Assembly: GCF_000758545.1 (NCBI RefSeq)
Contig: NZ_CP009279.1
Coordinates: forward strand, 1,984,001-2,048,000
Source of the DNA: Paenibacillus sp. FSL H7-0737
GTDB lineage: Bacteria > Bacillota > Bacilli > Paenibacillales > Paenibacillaceae
Length of the DNA stretch: 64,000 nt
Reading direction: 5' to 3'
Positions 28,628-36,714 of the stretch are shown one piece after another. Each line of letters begins with the position of its first letter. Position 1 is the first letter of the stretch. A program made the translations under genes and the position numbers. The notes below the pieces were generated by a model. That model saw only the letters and a program-made list of their open reading frames with translations, had not been told where the DNA came from and ran no database searches.

Positions 28628-29700
28628 TTGAACCAAGCTTCTCGTAATTCAAAAAATGAAAAGAAATTGAAGTGGTGGCAGTTAAACTTATTAGGCGTTG
28701 CAGGTACAATTGGAACCGGGTATTTCTTAGGTTCAGGCTTAGCGATTTCTATAGGCGGGCCTGCAGTACTGATCGCTTACATCTTGGCTGCTATTGGAAC
28801 GTATATAGTATTTGATGCTCTTTCACGTATGACAGCAGAACAACCAGAGCAAGGATCTTTTCGTTCATATGCAAAAAAAAGCGTTTGGTAGCTGGGCGGG
28901 TTTCTGCAGTGGCTGGGTTTATTGGTTCTCGGAGTTGTTAATCATGGGTAGTCAACTAACTGCTTTATCTATTTTTTCGCGCTTTTGGTTCCCAGCGGTA
29001 CCTAAAGCCGGAGGATGCACCAAAGGCAGGAAAGGTTATACTGATCGCCTTGGTTATTGTATACATCTTGTCTATTGGTCTAGCTGTAATCATGGTGCCG
29101 TTTAGTGCGTTTAACTCGAAAGAAAGTCCGTTTGTTCTAGCGCTAAGTAGTGATCATTTGGCTTTCGTGCCTCATTTATTTAACGGAGTGTTGATTGCCG
29201 CTGGCTTCTCTACAATGACTGCGTCACTCTACGCTGTAACTTCAATGATGATTACCCTGTCTCAAGAAGGAGATGCGCCGAAGTTATTTTCTCGGAAGTG
29301 GAAGGATAAATATCCTTTTTATGCCCTTACTTTGATCACCGTTGGGATTACGGCGGCAGTGGTGATGTCACTATTGTTACCAGGAAAAGTGTATGAGTAT
29401 ATCACTACTGCGGTTGGGTTAATGCTGCTGTACAATTGGTCGTTTATCCTGCTGTCTTCTGGAAAACTGTTAAAAGGAAGTCGGTTTAGCACGATTAAAC
29501 GTTGGCTAGGATTGCTGCTCATTGGTCTCGCGGTCAAAGGTACTCTTTTTCATTCACTCAGCCGCCCAGGGTTATATTTTAGTCTGTTGCTTGTCACACT
29601 GATCGCCGTGTGTGATTGGATCGTGACACGTGTTCGTAAGAAATATACCGTTGATATGGATAAGGAAGCGAGTAAAGGAAATTTATTGTTAGAAATTTAG
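28628..29700 (+). pseudogene. Amino-acid permease (APC family) pseudogene
   Basis: The three segments in different frames together match an APC permease of the YvbW/AnsP type: 28628-28880 (WWQLNLLGVAGTIGTGYFLGSG ... SFRSYAKK), then AFGSWAGFCSGWVYWFSELLIMGSQLTALSIFSRFWFPAVP to about 29003, then KPEDAPKAGK to the end at 29700. The first break is an extra A in an A8 run at 28873-28880. The second is an internal deletion near 29003-29010 that removes roughly 100 residues and changes frame. The first start is TTG with AAAGGA. A functional transporter is very unlikely. Confidence 0.85.
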
Positions 29701-29760
29701 GGAATAATAGATTACTCAAAGGGTCCGACAAAAATCATTAGACCCCCAAAAAAACAAAAC

Positions 29761-30393
29761 TTAATGAAAAAACAATAGCTGAGCAGCTTGTATACCAAAA
29801 TAAAGCCCAAAACCAACAAGCGAAAGACCTGACAGCACGGAGATCGATTTTAAAACACGGGTTGTCAGGACTTTACGAAACATGCTTGTGGCGATCGCCA
29901 TAGATACATCCCAGATCAAAATTCCGAGTACAATAGCTCCGCTATAAATCAACAGCTGTTGCATCGGATACTCCATGGCCGCTTTGGCCAAAATGGACCC
30001 GTATATCCCTAGCCAAAATAATATGGAAAGCGGATTGAATAAAGACATCAGTAAACCGGACCAATAAGACTTAGTTAAAGATGAATCACTGCTTCTCATA
30101 CCGGGTTCAGAAATCACACCAGCATTTTTAATGCTCTCTATGCCCGTATACACCAGCACAAAGAAACCAAATAACCACAAGAATGCTTTAATAAAAGGGG
30201 ATTCGAGCAGATGGATCACCCCAAAGTAAACTAGTAACATGAATATGATATCAGCACTTATGGCTCCAAGCCCCACTACCCAAGCATGCCAGAAGCCCTT
30301 ACGAATTCCATTGTCCAGTTGAGCGGCATTAATAGGACCAATAGGTGCGGATAGCGAAAGACCAAGAAAAATATATCCTATGAAAGTATTGAT
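29761..30393 (-). CDS. LysE-family amino-acid exporter with non-canonical ATC start
   Basis: About 210 residues with six membrane helices. The LysE/RhtB N-terminus is present (FLGLSLSAPIGPINAAQLDNGIRKGF), then LGAISADIIFMLLVYFGV and WLGIYGSILAKAA. This N-terminus is open in frame back to a TAG at 30411, but contains no ATG, GTG or TTG. The place where homologs have Met is ATC (30393-30391), with AGGAGGG nine bases upstream. The first canonical codon (GTG near 30279) would delete helix 1. Either translation starts at AUC or the start was lost by mutation. Confidence 0.75.
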   Translation of the reverse strand: MNTFIGYIFLGLSLSAPIGPINAAQLDNGIRKGFWHAWVVGLGAISADIIFMLLVYFGVIHLLESPFIKAFLWLFGFFVLVYTGIESIKNAGVISEPGMRSSDSSLTKSYWSGLLMSLFNPLSILFWLGIYGSILAKAAMEYPMQQLLIYSGAIVLGILIWDVSMAIATSMFRKVLTTRVLKSISVLSGLSLVGFGLYFGIQAAQLLFFH

Positions 30394-30463
30394 AGCATTC
30401 CCTCCTCTCTAATGTTTGTGTGTAGTACTAGCCTATTCAAAAGAAACATTTTGTAGGACAACC

Positions 30464-30496
30464 CAAAAAGGCCTCCGATTTATCGAAGGCCTTTTC
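30464..30496. terminator. Terminator
   Basis: AAAAGGCCT...CGAT pairs with ATCG-AGGCCTTTT, between two minus-strand genes; the T-run is present on both strands. Confidence 0.75.
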
Positions 30497-30507
30497 AGGG
30501 TACAATC

Positions 30508-31023
30508 TTATTCAGACTCTGGTCTTTTTACCTGAAGTGGGGGAGGAATTAACCAACCTTTTTTCTTGCTCAAATTGAGGATTTTAACGCCTATCGCTGC
30601 TTTAGTTAGGTGATATTTTGCAAATAATGCACCGATATCTTCTCTGATAGAAAGACCCATAACCTGACTACAAGCTACCAATCCTGTAGCAGTGTCAGCA
30701 GCAATTATAGCAGCAATCTCGGGATCCGTGAATCGTGCACCTACAGGAATATCTTCAAGCTTGGCTTCGGGTCTATCCGGCATCGCTGGTACTGAAGCAA
30801 TCCCGTTATCTGCCAGCAGCGTATCACACTCACTAACCTCAAGCTCGGCTTGATCAATTAATGCGCCTAATACTTTTTTGAGATCATTATCACCGGCATG
30901 ATACAAGTAAGCTCGGTAACACGAAAGGGCCCCCTTTGCTACCATCGAAGCTTGCCATACACTAAAGATCTCTCCATAATGCATCGGTTCATCCTTGGGG
31001 TTGCCACCTAAAATTCCTGTCAT
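30508..31023 (-). CDS. DUF3231 family protein
   Basis: 171 residues. MHYGEIFSVWQASMVAKGALSCYRAYLYHAGDNDLKKVL and the later ARFTDPEIAAIIAADTATGLVACSQVMGLSIREDIG match DUF3231, a ferritin-like helical family frequent in spore formers and often found in coat or spore extracts. Many members have two such units; this has one. The C-terminus ends in WLIPPPLQ, also typical. The exact function is unknown. The ATG follows an AAGGAG. Confidence 0.8.
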   Translation of the reverse strand: MTGILGGNPKDEPMHYGEIFSVWQASMVAKGALSCYRAYLYHAGDNDLKKVLGALIDQAELEVSECDTLLADNGIASVPAMPDRPEAKLEDIPVGARFTDPEIAAIIAADTATGLVACSQVMGLSIREDIGALFAKYHLTKAAIGVKILNLSKKKGWLIPPPLQVKRPESE

Positions 31024-31109
31024 AAAAAAGCTCCTTTATATTTAAATTTAAACGTATGTAGTATGCCCATAAATGTTCAGATGTTGCAGTTTTCGTCTGC
31101 TTCAAAAAA

Positions 31110-31155
31110 TAAGAGCTACCCAAAACTATGAAATAGCTCCTTTGGTTAGCTCTTA
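31110..31155. other. Isolated long hairpin
   Basis: AAGAGCTA-CCAAA pairs with TTTGG-TAGCTCTT around a loop that repeats part of the stem (TAGCTC). On the minus strand it is followed by ATTTTTT like a terminator, yet no minus-strand gene ends there. Possibly a leftover of a lost gene. Confidence 0.5.
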
Positions 31156-31295
31156 ATTAACAATCCTAGATAAGTTCATGATTTCCTCCCTGAGAAATTA
31201 TGCAGAAACTGCTCAGCAGAACAAAATGATATAATTAAGAAACATGGTTAATGGCAGAAATGATCAGATTGTTGATCAGCAAAGGAGAGAGAGAG

Positions 31296-31658
31296 TTGAA
31301 GAATAACATCATCGAATATTGTTTGAAAAAGAAAGGGGCGACTCAGGAGCATCCGTTTGGGCCTACTCCATTGGTCATCAAAGTGGCTGATAAAATGTTC
31401 GCACTTATTTTTGAGGAAACAGGGAAGGTTGTTCGCTTAAATCTAAAATGTGACCCGATCATTGCGGAGAACTTAAGAGAGCAACATGATTGCGTTCGAC
31501 CAGGCTTTCATATGAATAAAAAGCACTGGAATTCAATCATGATCGATGGTTCCTTGTCAGCGTCGGATGTCTTTGACATGATAGACCATTCCTACGATAT
31601 GGTTGTCAAAAAGCTTCCTAAAAGCCTCCGGGAAGCTATATTGGAAATGAATAAATGA
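31296..31658 (+). CDS. MmcQ/YjbR family protein
   Basis: 120 residues from TTG 31296, which has AAAGGAGAGA upstream; upstream ATGs lack a ribosome site. KKKGATQEHPFGPTPLVIKVADKMFALIF and VRPGFHMNKKHWNSIMIDGSLSASDVFDMIDHSYDMVVKKLPK are the hallmark of the YjbR/CyaY-like fold (DUF419). It may bind DNA or proteins; the function is not established. The last bases overlap the start of the MATE gene by four, so the two are co-translated. Confidence 0.85.
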   Translation: MKNNIIEYCLKKKGATQEHPFGPTPLVIKVADKMFALIFEETGKVVRLNLKCDPIIAENLREQHDCVRPGFHMNKKHWNSIMIDGSLSASDVFDMIDHSYDMVVKKLPKSLREAILEMNK

Positions 31659-33034
31659 ATAATCAAATGAAGGATCGTTTTGCCAACCAAAGTATACCCA
31701 AGCTTATTTTCTTATTGGCTATTCCTGCCGTTATAGCTCAGCTAATCAATGCCATGTACAGTGTAGTTGACCGGATGTTTCTTGGAAGAATGGAGGAGGG
31801 GGGAACGCTAGCCTTATCCGCTATAGGGATATCTTTTCCGATCATTATGTTGATTTCAGCATTTGCAGCTCTAATCGGAGCTGGTGGGGCACCCCTAGCT
31901 TCCATAAAGATGGGCGAAGGAGAACATAAAAAAGCAGAAGAATTACTGGGAAGTTGTTTTACTATGCTGCTGATGGCATCCATAATCCTAACCGCTTTGT
32001 TTCTTATCTTTAAGTCGCCATTCTTAACGTTATTCGGGGCGAGCCACGATACATTGCCGCTAGCCAACGATTTTTTAAGCATTTACCTTCTAGGAACTGT
32101 GGCGGTGCTCATTTCTTTAGGATTAAATCCGTTCATTGCAGCACAAGGATACGCCAAAACAGCCATGCTCACGGTATGTATTGGAGCGGTTGTGAATATC
32201 GTCCTTGACGCCATTTTTATTTTTGAGATGAATATGGGCATTAAGGGTGCAGCGTTGGCAACTGTAATTGCCCAATTTATTTCGGCTATTTGGGTATTAG
32301 GGTTCTTAATCTCTAAACGAGCTCATCTGCGCTTGCGTCTATCGAATATGCGCATTAAACCTAAAGAAGCTGCAAGTGTACTTGCATTGGGGCTTTCTCC
32401 GTTTATTATGATGTCGACCGAAAGTTTAATTCAAATTGTATTTAACACGTCCTTAGCTAAATTTGGAGGCGATATGTACGTTGCTGCCATGGGGATTATG
32501 GGCACGCTGATGCAAATCTTTGGGACGTTGTTATCTGGTTTTGCGCAAGGGGCACAGCCTATTATTAGCTATAATTATGGAGCTCGCGATTTCGCACGTG
32601 TAAAATCCACCATTTTATATTGCAGTGTTTTTTGCGCAGCTTTTGGATTGTCGATGTGGGGCGTGGCCATTTTTGTTCCGAAGCTGCCCATTATCATTTT
32701 TACCAATAATCCTGAGCTTGTGGCTCTGACAGCTAGATTAATGAAGATATTTTTCCTTGGCACTTGTATTTTTGGTATTCAATTAGCGTTTCAACAAGTA
32801 TTTATTGCTTTGGGACAAGCACGAGTTTCTATTTTTATCGCGATCTTGCGTAAGATTATCTTGCTTATTCCATTAGTACTTTTGCTCCCGACATTTATTA
32901 GCCCGAAAACAGATGCAGTGATTATTGCTGAGCCTATTGCTGATTTTTGTGCGGCACTGACTTGCTGTGTTTTATTTGGACTCACTATAAAGAAGCTTTT
33001 TAAAGATAGGTCTGATAAAGCTGGAATGCTGTGA
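31655..33034 (+). CDS. MATE-family multidrug efflux protein
   Basis: A 459-residue polytopic membrane protein with twelve predicted helices in two homologous halves: FLLAIPAVIAQLINAMYSVVDRMFLGRM at the N-terminus and FGTLLSGFAQGAQPIISYNYGARDFARVKS in the second half. These are the signature segments of MATE (MepA-like) drug/sodium antiporters. It is coupled to the MmcQ gene. No terminator appears directly at its end; instead a decayed cotJC tail and a terminator follow. Confidence 0.92.
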   Translation: MNNQMKDRFANQSIPKLIFLLAIPAVIAQLINAMYSVVDRMFLGRMEEGGTLALSAIGISFPIIMLISAFAALIGAGGAPLASIKMGEGEHKKAEELLGSCFTMLLMASIILTALFLIFKSPFLTLFGASHDTLPLANDFLSIYLLGTVAVLISLGLNPFIAAQGYAKTAMLTVCIGAVVNIVLDAIFIFEMNMGIKGAALATVIAQFISAIWVLGFLISKRAHLRLRLSNMRIKPKEAASVLALGLSPFIMMSTESLIQIVFNTSLAKFGGDMYVAAMGIMGTLMQIFGTLLSGFAQGAQPIISYNYGARDFARVKSTILYCSVFCAAFGLSMWGVAIFVPKLPIIIFTNNPELVALTARLMKIFFLGTCIFGIQLAFQQVFIALGQARVSIFIAILRKIILLIPLVLLLPTFISPKTDAVIIAEPIADFCAALTCCVLFGLTIKKLFKDRSDKAGML

Positions 33035-33047
33035 AGGTATCTTCGAA

Positions 33048-33160
33048 TTTCAAGGTACGGGTGATTCACTAACGGACCTTTATAAGTACATTACGGCTGA
33101 TCTGTACGCATTATTATTGTTGTTGGGAATTTAGAAGCGGCTGTTCTGAGAGTGGAACTA
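33048..33160 (+). pseudogene. Decayed 3' fragment of cotJC (left of the peptide island)
   Basis: TTTCAAGGTACGGGTGATTC and the following CTTTATAAGTACATTACGGCTGA align with cotJC bases near 28220-28270. CATTATTATTGTTGTTGGGA through GCTGTTCTGAG aligns with the last 45 bases of cotJC. About 150 bases between these parts are missing. Identity is about 70-75% by eye, in the same orientation as cotJC. Confidence 0.7.
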
Positions 33161-33177
33161 AAAGAATGAGTTATATT

Positions 33178-33218
33178 AAAAAAGGTTCTTGTTAGCTTGG
33201 CTAACAAGAACCTTTTTA
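33178..33218. terminator. Strong terminator
   Basis: A perfect stem, AAAAAGGTTCTTGTTAGC with GCTAACAAGAACCTTTTT, loop TTG. It separates the MATE operon and the cotJC remnant from the peptide island. Confidence 0.92.
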
Positions 33219-33488
33219 TTGATATGTTTTTTTGGATTCTGGTATTAACACGTACAAGGTGAAGTGAAGACTATTTATCGAGTGATATTTGCTTCGATAA
33301 AAATTCAAGATAGCAAGGAACTCTATTTTCATTTCTAATGAGAATCAAGGATTAACCAATATGCCTAAAATAATCATGTTTATACTAATTTATTCATATA
33401 GTTTCCAAATAATTGTATTGTTAGAATATAAACAACAAATGTTTTTATTACCAATAATGTATCTTACTGAAAGGAAAGGATTTAGGGG
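33219..33488. other. AT-rich upstream region of the peptide island
   Basis: About 270 bases of high A+T with no open frame worth reporting. It should hold the island promoter; TTGTAT and TAGAAT/TATAAA-like hexamers near 33413-33432 are candidates, but none has good spacing. No known RNA element is recognised. Confidence 0.35.
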
Positions 33489-33737
33489 GTGGCTAATATT
33501 AGAGAGAAGATAATATGTTGCTTAAGCAATATAGGGTGCATTATTAATGAAGATGAAGAAAATTTCACTATCGAAATTGAAGATTCAATAATGCTGATAT
33601 CTTTCATAGTTGAACTAGAGGTTAATTTTGATATTGAAATACCAGATGAGCTTTTAACCTCTGGGAGATTTGAAAAGTGTAATGATGTGATAGAAATGCT
33701 AAGCCAACTTATTGAACGAGTAGATTCTAATTATTGA
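33489..33737 (+). CDS. Acyl-carrier-like protein of the peptide island
   Basis: An 82-residue acidic helical protein. EDSIMLISFIVELEVNFDIEIPDELL matches the acyl carrier protein pattern around the phosphopantetheine serine (Asp32-Ser33-Ile34, like Asp-Ser-Leu), then helix II and the E-I-P-D-E turn; ERCNDVIEML-like residues form helix IV. It probably carries a thioester-bound acyl or aminoacyl group made for the peptide. Similar small proteins are annotated as acyl-carrier-related proteins of peptide maturation systems in clostridia (from memory). No phosphopantetheinyl transferase or loading ligase is present in the window. The start is GTG; its stop lies inside the left arm of an inverted repeat. 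Confidence 0.75.
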   Translation: MANIREKIICCLSNIGCIINEDEENFTIEIEDSIMLISFIVELEVNFDIEIPDELLTSGRFEKCNDVIEMLSQLIERVDSNY

Positions 33738-34001
33738 TCGTATAATACACCGAAATAATCATAGGGATTTTGTACATAAACTCATGAATCTATTAAAATC
33801 ATTTTTTTATGAAAGGAGGGAGTAGTTTGAAGAAAAAGCTGAAAAAACCTGGAATGAAAAATGTTTGTTCTATAAATCAAGTATTTGCGTTTGACGAAGG
33901 TATTAGCGATAAAGGCATTAGTGGCTTTAACTTCTAATTATTTATTATGGAGTAATAAAACAAAATAGTTCATGGAATATTTCGGTGTATTATAGGATCA
34001 A
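33734..34001. repeat. 23-bp inverted repeat framing the precursor peptide gene
   Basis: The left arm at 33734-33756 (TTGATCGTATAATACACCG and on) and the right arm at 33979-34001 are reverse complements at 22 of 23 positions. The spacer of 222 bases contains exactly the 36-codon peptide gene with its ribosome site. The left arm overlaps the stop codon of the carrier-protein gene; the right arm ends six bases before the AAAGGAG of the protease gene. Confidence 0.85.
33827..33937 (+). CDS. Putative precursor peptide, 36 residues
   Basis: A TTG start at 33827 with an excellent AAAGGAGGG (33812-33820) six bases upstream. The product begins KKKLKKPGMKNVC and ends GISDKGISGFNF. It has a Lys-rich start, one Cys (Cys14), a hydrophobic centre (INQVFAF) and a Gly/Ser/Phe-rich tail with two GIS units. 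Size, position between the carrier protein and the protease, and the strong ribosome site point to the substrate of the surrounding enzymes. The KKP...N/S...FA layout recalls the leaders of the clostridial Clo7bot peptides, but those are Cys-rich and this one is not. The class is unassigned. Confidence 0.7.
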   Translation: MKKKLKKPGMKNVCSINQVFAFDEGISDKGISGFNF

Positions 34002-34020
34002 ATTCTAAAGGAGTATTAGA

Positions 34021-35850
34021 ATGAAGAATAAAGTAATTATTATCGATAGTGGAGTTGATATTACCCATCCTAATTTTCGAGCTCTGAATATTGAATCCGG
34101 ATTGAATTTCTGTAATGGATCAGAGAGGGAAATAATTGATGATATATTAGGCCATGGTACAGCAATAACTAGTATCATACATTCAATTAACCGAGAAGCT
34201 GATCTACACATATTAAAAATTTTCGACTACGAACTAGTAGCATATGAAGGAGTTTTGTTAGAAGCACTGAGGTATATTTTAAATAAAGATTATAAGGATT
34301 CAATTATACATATGAGCTTGGGTGTTAGTTATCTTAATGAAGAATTGTTTGATATCTGCTATAAATTACATCAAAAAGGAAATCTTATCATATCGGCTTT
34401 TGATAACTCTGGGGGTATATCTTATCCCGCCGCTTTTGATTTTGTAATAGGAGTAGAAGCGGCCCAATATTGTGTAAGAGCGAGTGATTTTTTTCTGCCT
34501 GAGGATGAAGTGGTTGATGTCTACTCTAAGGGAGGAGTACACAGAGTAGCTTGGATAGATAATAAGTCATCGATTAGACAAGGTAACAGTATATCGGCAG
34601 CGTATGTCACAGGTTATCTCTCTTTATGTCTGAGGGAGCATTCTGAAATAAGCAAGAGCAAAGCTCTTACGTATCTGCAACAAGAGACGACACTTACTTC
34701 ATTTGAAGGATATGATGAAGAACCACAACCACAAAGCAGAGTAATTGAGTCGAATGAATATCAAACTATTAAAAAAGCTGCAGTGTTTCCCTATAACAAA
34801 GAAATTTCAAATTTAATTCACTTTTCTGATCTTTTGCCATTTCGAATAGAGCAAGTTTGTAGTAGTAAATATATAGGGAATTTAGGTAAGGAAATAAAAA
34901 GTTTTGATGGAGATTATAAATATATCATAGAAAATATTGATAATATTTGTTTTGAAAATATAGATACGCTAATCATTGGGCATTTAACTGAATTGGAGAA
35001 TATATCTGGTAAAAAAATAAAAGAAAAATTGCTGAACGACTGTTTGCTACATAGAGTAAATGTATTTTCATTAGATTCAATGGGTCTTAATAATTTTTAT
35101 GAAAATTTTGAGAGAGAAGGAATTTCTCTAGTTACCCCAACGACTGTGATGAGTATGAAAAATAAAATTATTTTGAAAAAGAAACACGGTAAATTACATA
35201 AAATTAATGCACCGGTTATAGGTGTTTTTGGAACCTCAAGTAAGCAGGGGAAATTCACATTACAATTATTTCTTAGAAGTTTATTTTTGAAGAATGGTTA
35301 TAAAGTTTCCCAGCTGTCAACTGAACCGACAGGGATATTATATGGTATGAATGAGACTATTCCCTTTGGTTTTAATAGTGATAATCAGCTCAATCAATAT
35401 GAATTTATAAATTTAGTCAATGAATCATTGAGTAAGATGGATCAGAAAAATCCAGATCTGATTATTGCAGGTTCTCAATCTGCTACAGTAGCTCAATCTT
35501 TTAATCATTTGGGTAATCTCGCGGTAAAACAATTAGATTTTTTAATGGGTCTACTTCCAGATGGAGTTATTTTATGTATCAATCCAAACGATGAACTAGA
35601 CTATATCAAGCGAACGATTCAGACGATAGAAAACGTGGTTCCGACAAAAGTAATTTGTATAGTGGTGTACCCATTTTATTATAAAAACGGATGGAATCAC
35701 TTCAAAGGAACGCCAAATGAGTTGGAATTAGAAGATCTACTGAAAGTTAAGAAATACTATTGTGAAAATTTAGAAATTCCTGTCTTTTCATCGAAGGAGA
35801 TTAATGAAGTTACGAGTATTTATGAATTAATTATCGATTATTTTTCTTAG
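34021..35850 (+). CDS. Subtilisin-like protease fused to a P-loop peptide-maturation domain
   Basis: 609 residues, no signal peptide. Residues 1-230 are an S8 subtilase with the triad in IIIDSGVDITHP (Asp9), LGHGTAITS (His45) and RQGNSISAAYVTGYL (Ser near 193). Residues about 255-609 are a separate domain. This contains VFPYNKEISNL, a P-loop-like GVFGTSSKQGKFTLQLFLRS and TEPTGILYGM, resembling DUF1611-type P-loop proteins. I also recall a similar protein (TIGR04066) in clostridial peptide maturation clusters. The protease could remove the leader inside the cell, and the second half may supply an ATP-dependent step. AAAGGAG precedes ATG. Low G+C. Confidence 0.75.
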   Translation: MKNKVIIIDSGVDITHPNFRALNIESGLNFCNGSEREIIDDILGHGTAITSIIHSINREADLHILKIFDYELVAYEGVLLEALRYILNKDYKDSIIHMSLGVSYLNEELFDICYKLHQKGNLIISAFDNSGGISYPAAFDFVIGVEAAQYCVRASDFFLPEDEVVDVYSKGGVHRVAWIDNKSSIRQGNSISAAYVTGYLSLCLREHSEISKSKALTYLQQETTLTSFEGYDEEPQPQSRVIESNEYQTIKKAAVFPYNKEISNLIHFSDLLPFRIEQVCSSKYIGNLGKEIKSFDGDYKYIIENIDNICFENIDTLIIGHLTELENISGKKIKEKLLNDCLLHRVNVFSLDSMGLNNFYENFEREGISLVTPTTVMSMKNKIILKKKHGKLHKINAPVIGVFGTSSKQGKFTLQLFLRSLFLKNGYKVSQLSTEPTGILYGMNETIPFGFNSDNQLNQYEFINLVNESLSKMDQKNPDLIIAGSQSATVAQSFNHLGNLAVKQLDFLMGLLPDGVILCINPNDELDYIKRTIQTIENVVPTKVICIVVYPFYYKNGWNHFKGTPNELELEDLLKVKKYYCENLEIPVFSSKEINEVTSIYELIIDYFS

Positions 35851-35869
35851 ATGGGTGGGAGGTTCTTGA

Positions 35870-36658
35870 GTGGTTTCTAGTACTTTGAATTTACGAGACG
35901 ATGTTTTCTTTGAAACTCTTATCTTTCCAGCGATTTATTGGGTACCGATTAGTGCGCTTGGAAAGACTCGATATACTAAACAGGATATAAAAATTAAATT
36001 TAGTAATATAGATCCTGAAGAAATTAGTAATATGATTTGTAATCCTTATGAACTTATTCAGTATATCCAGATAAATTGCTTTACAGAAAACCTTCAGGAA
36101 CATGAATACAAAATAGTTGATAACAATGAATGGGAAATTCATAAAAATGGATACAAGGCGCTTAAAGATAACAATGGGTCTTGTGCATCTTTAGCTTCGA
36201 TCTTTTATAACATTCTTTCAAAGTATTATTCTAACATAGGTAATCTGTGTGTTATGTCTAATTCTGGTGGAGGTCACGTCATTAATTATATATACACAAA
36301 TGGATATTATTATTTTATAGATTTGTATGCGCAATTAGGCTGCTATGCTCCATTTATTCCCGTCGAGACAGGTGAGAAAAGAGATTTTGTTAAAACTTCA
36401 TATATTACGGGTGGGTGCTTAAAAACAAGCTCAATCGACTCTTTTATTAATTACTTTGATAAATATACTAAGTTAAAAAAGAAGGAGTTTTTGTACTACA
36501 CTTATAACATGCCAGTATGTCCTCCTGCTTCAATAACAGTGGAAAATGATTATTTAAGTTTATTATTACCTTACAATCACAATATAAAAATTATGAATAA
36601 AAATACGTTATCTAAGATTAAAGTTAGATTTGTAGAATTTAAAGATGAATCTGATTAA
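35870..36658 (+). CDS. Transglutaminase-like (Cys-His-Asp) protein
   Basis: A 262-residue soluble protein. The order and spacing of NNGSCASLASIFYNIL (Cys105), GGGHVINYIY (His136) and YYYFIDLYAQ (Asp151) are those of the transglutaminase-like cysteine fold, with Cys at the start of a helix and His and Asp on neighbouring strands. Such enzymes make or break amide bonds, so crosslinking, cyclisation or cleavage of the peptide are all possible. It starts with GTG, has GGGAGG seven bases upstream, and lies 19 bases after the protease gene. Very low G+C (14 of 60 bases in the line at 36001). Confidence 0.6.
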   Translation: MVSSTLNLRDDVFFETLIFPAIYWVPISALGKTRYTKQDIKIKFSNIDPEEISNMICNPYELIQYIQINCFTENLQEHEYKIVDNNEWEIHKNGYKALKDNNGSCASLASIFYNILSKYYSNIGNLCVMSNSGGGHVINYIYTNGYYYFIDLYAQLGCYAPFIPVETGEKRDFVKTSYITGGCLKTSSIDSFINYFDKYTKLKKKEFLYYTYNMPVCPPASITVENDYLSLLLPYNHNIKIMNKNTLSKIKVRFVEFKDESD

Positions 36659-36714
36659 TCATAAATATTCTTCAATTATAGAAAAATGCGTTCAGATAAG
36701 GGGAAGTTTCCGAA

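Noticed and set aside
33827..33937. The short peptide read as a lanthipeptide or sactipeptide precursor
   Set aside because: It has one Cys only, located in the presumed leader, and the island has no lanthionine synthetase or radical SAM gene.
33734..34001. The inverted repeat read as an ordinary terminator
   Set aside because: The arms are 222 bases apart with a gene between them and no T-run follows.
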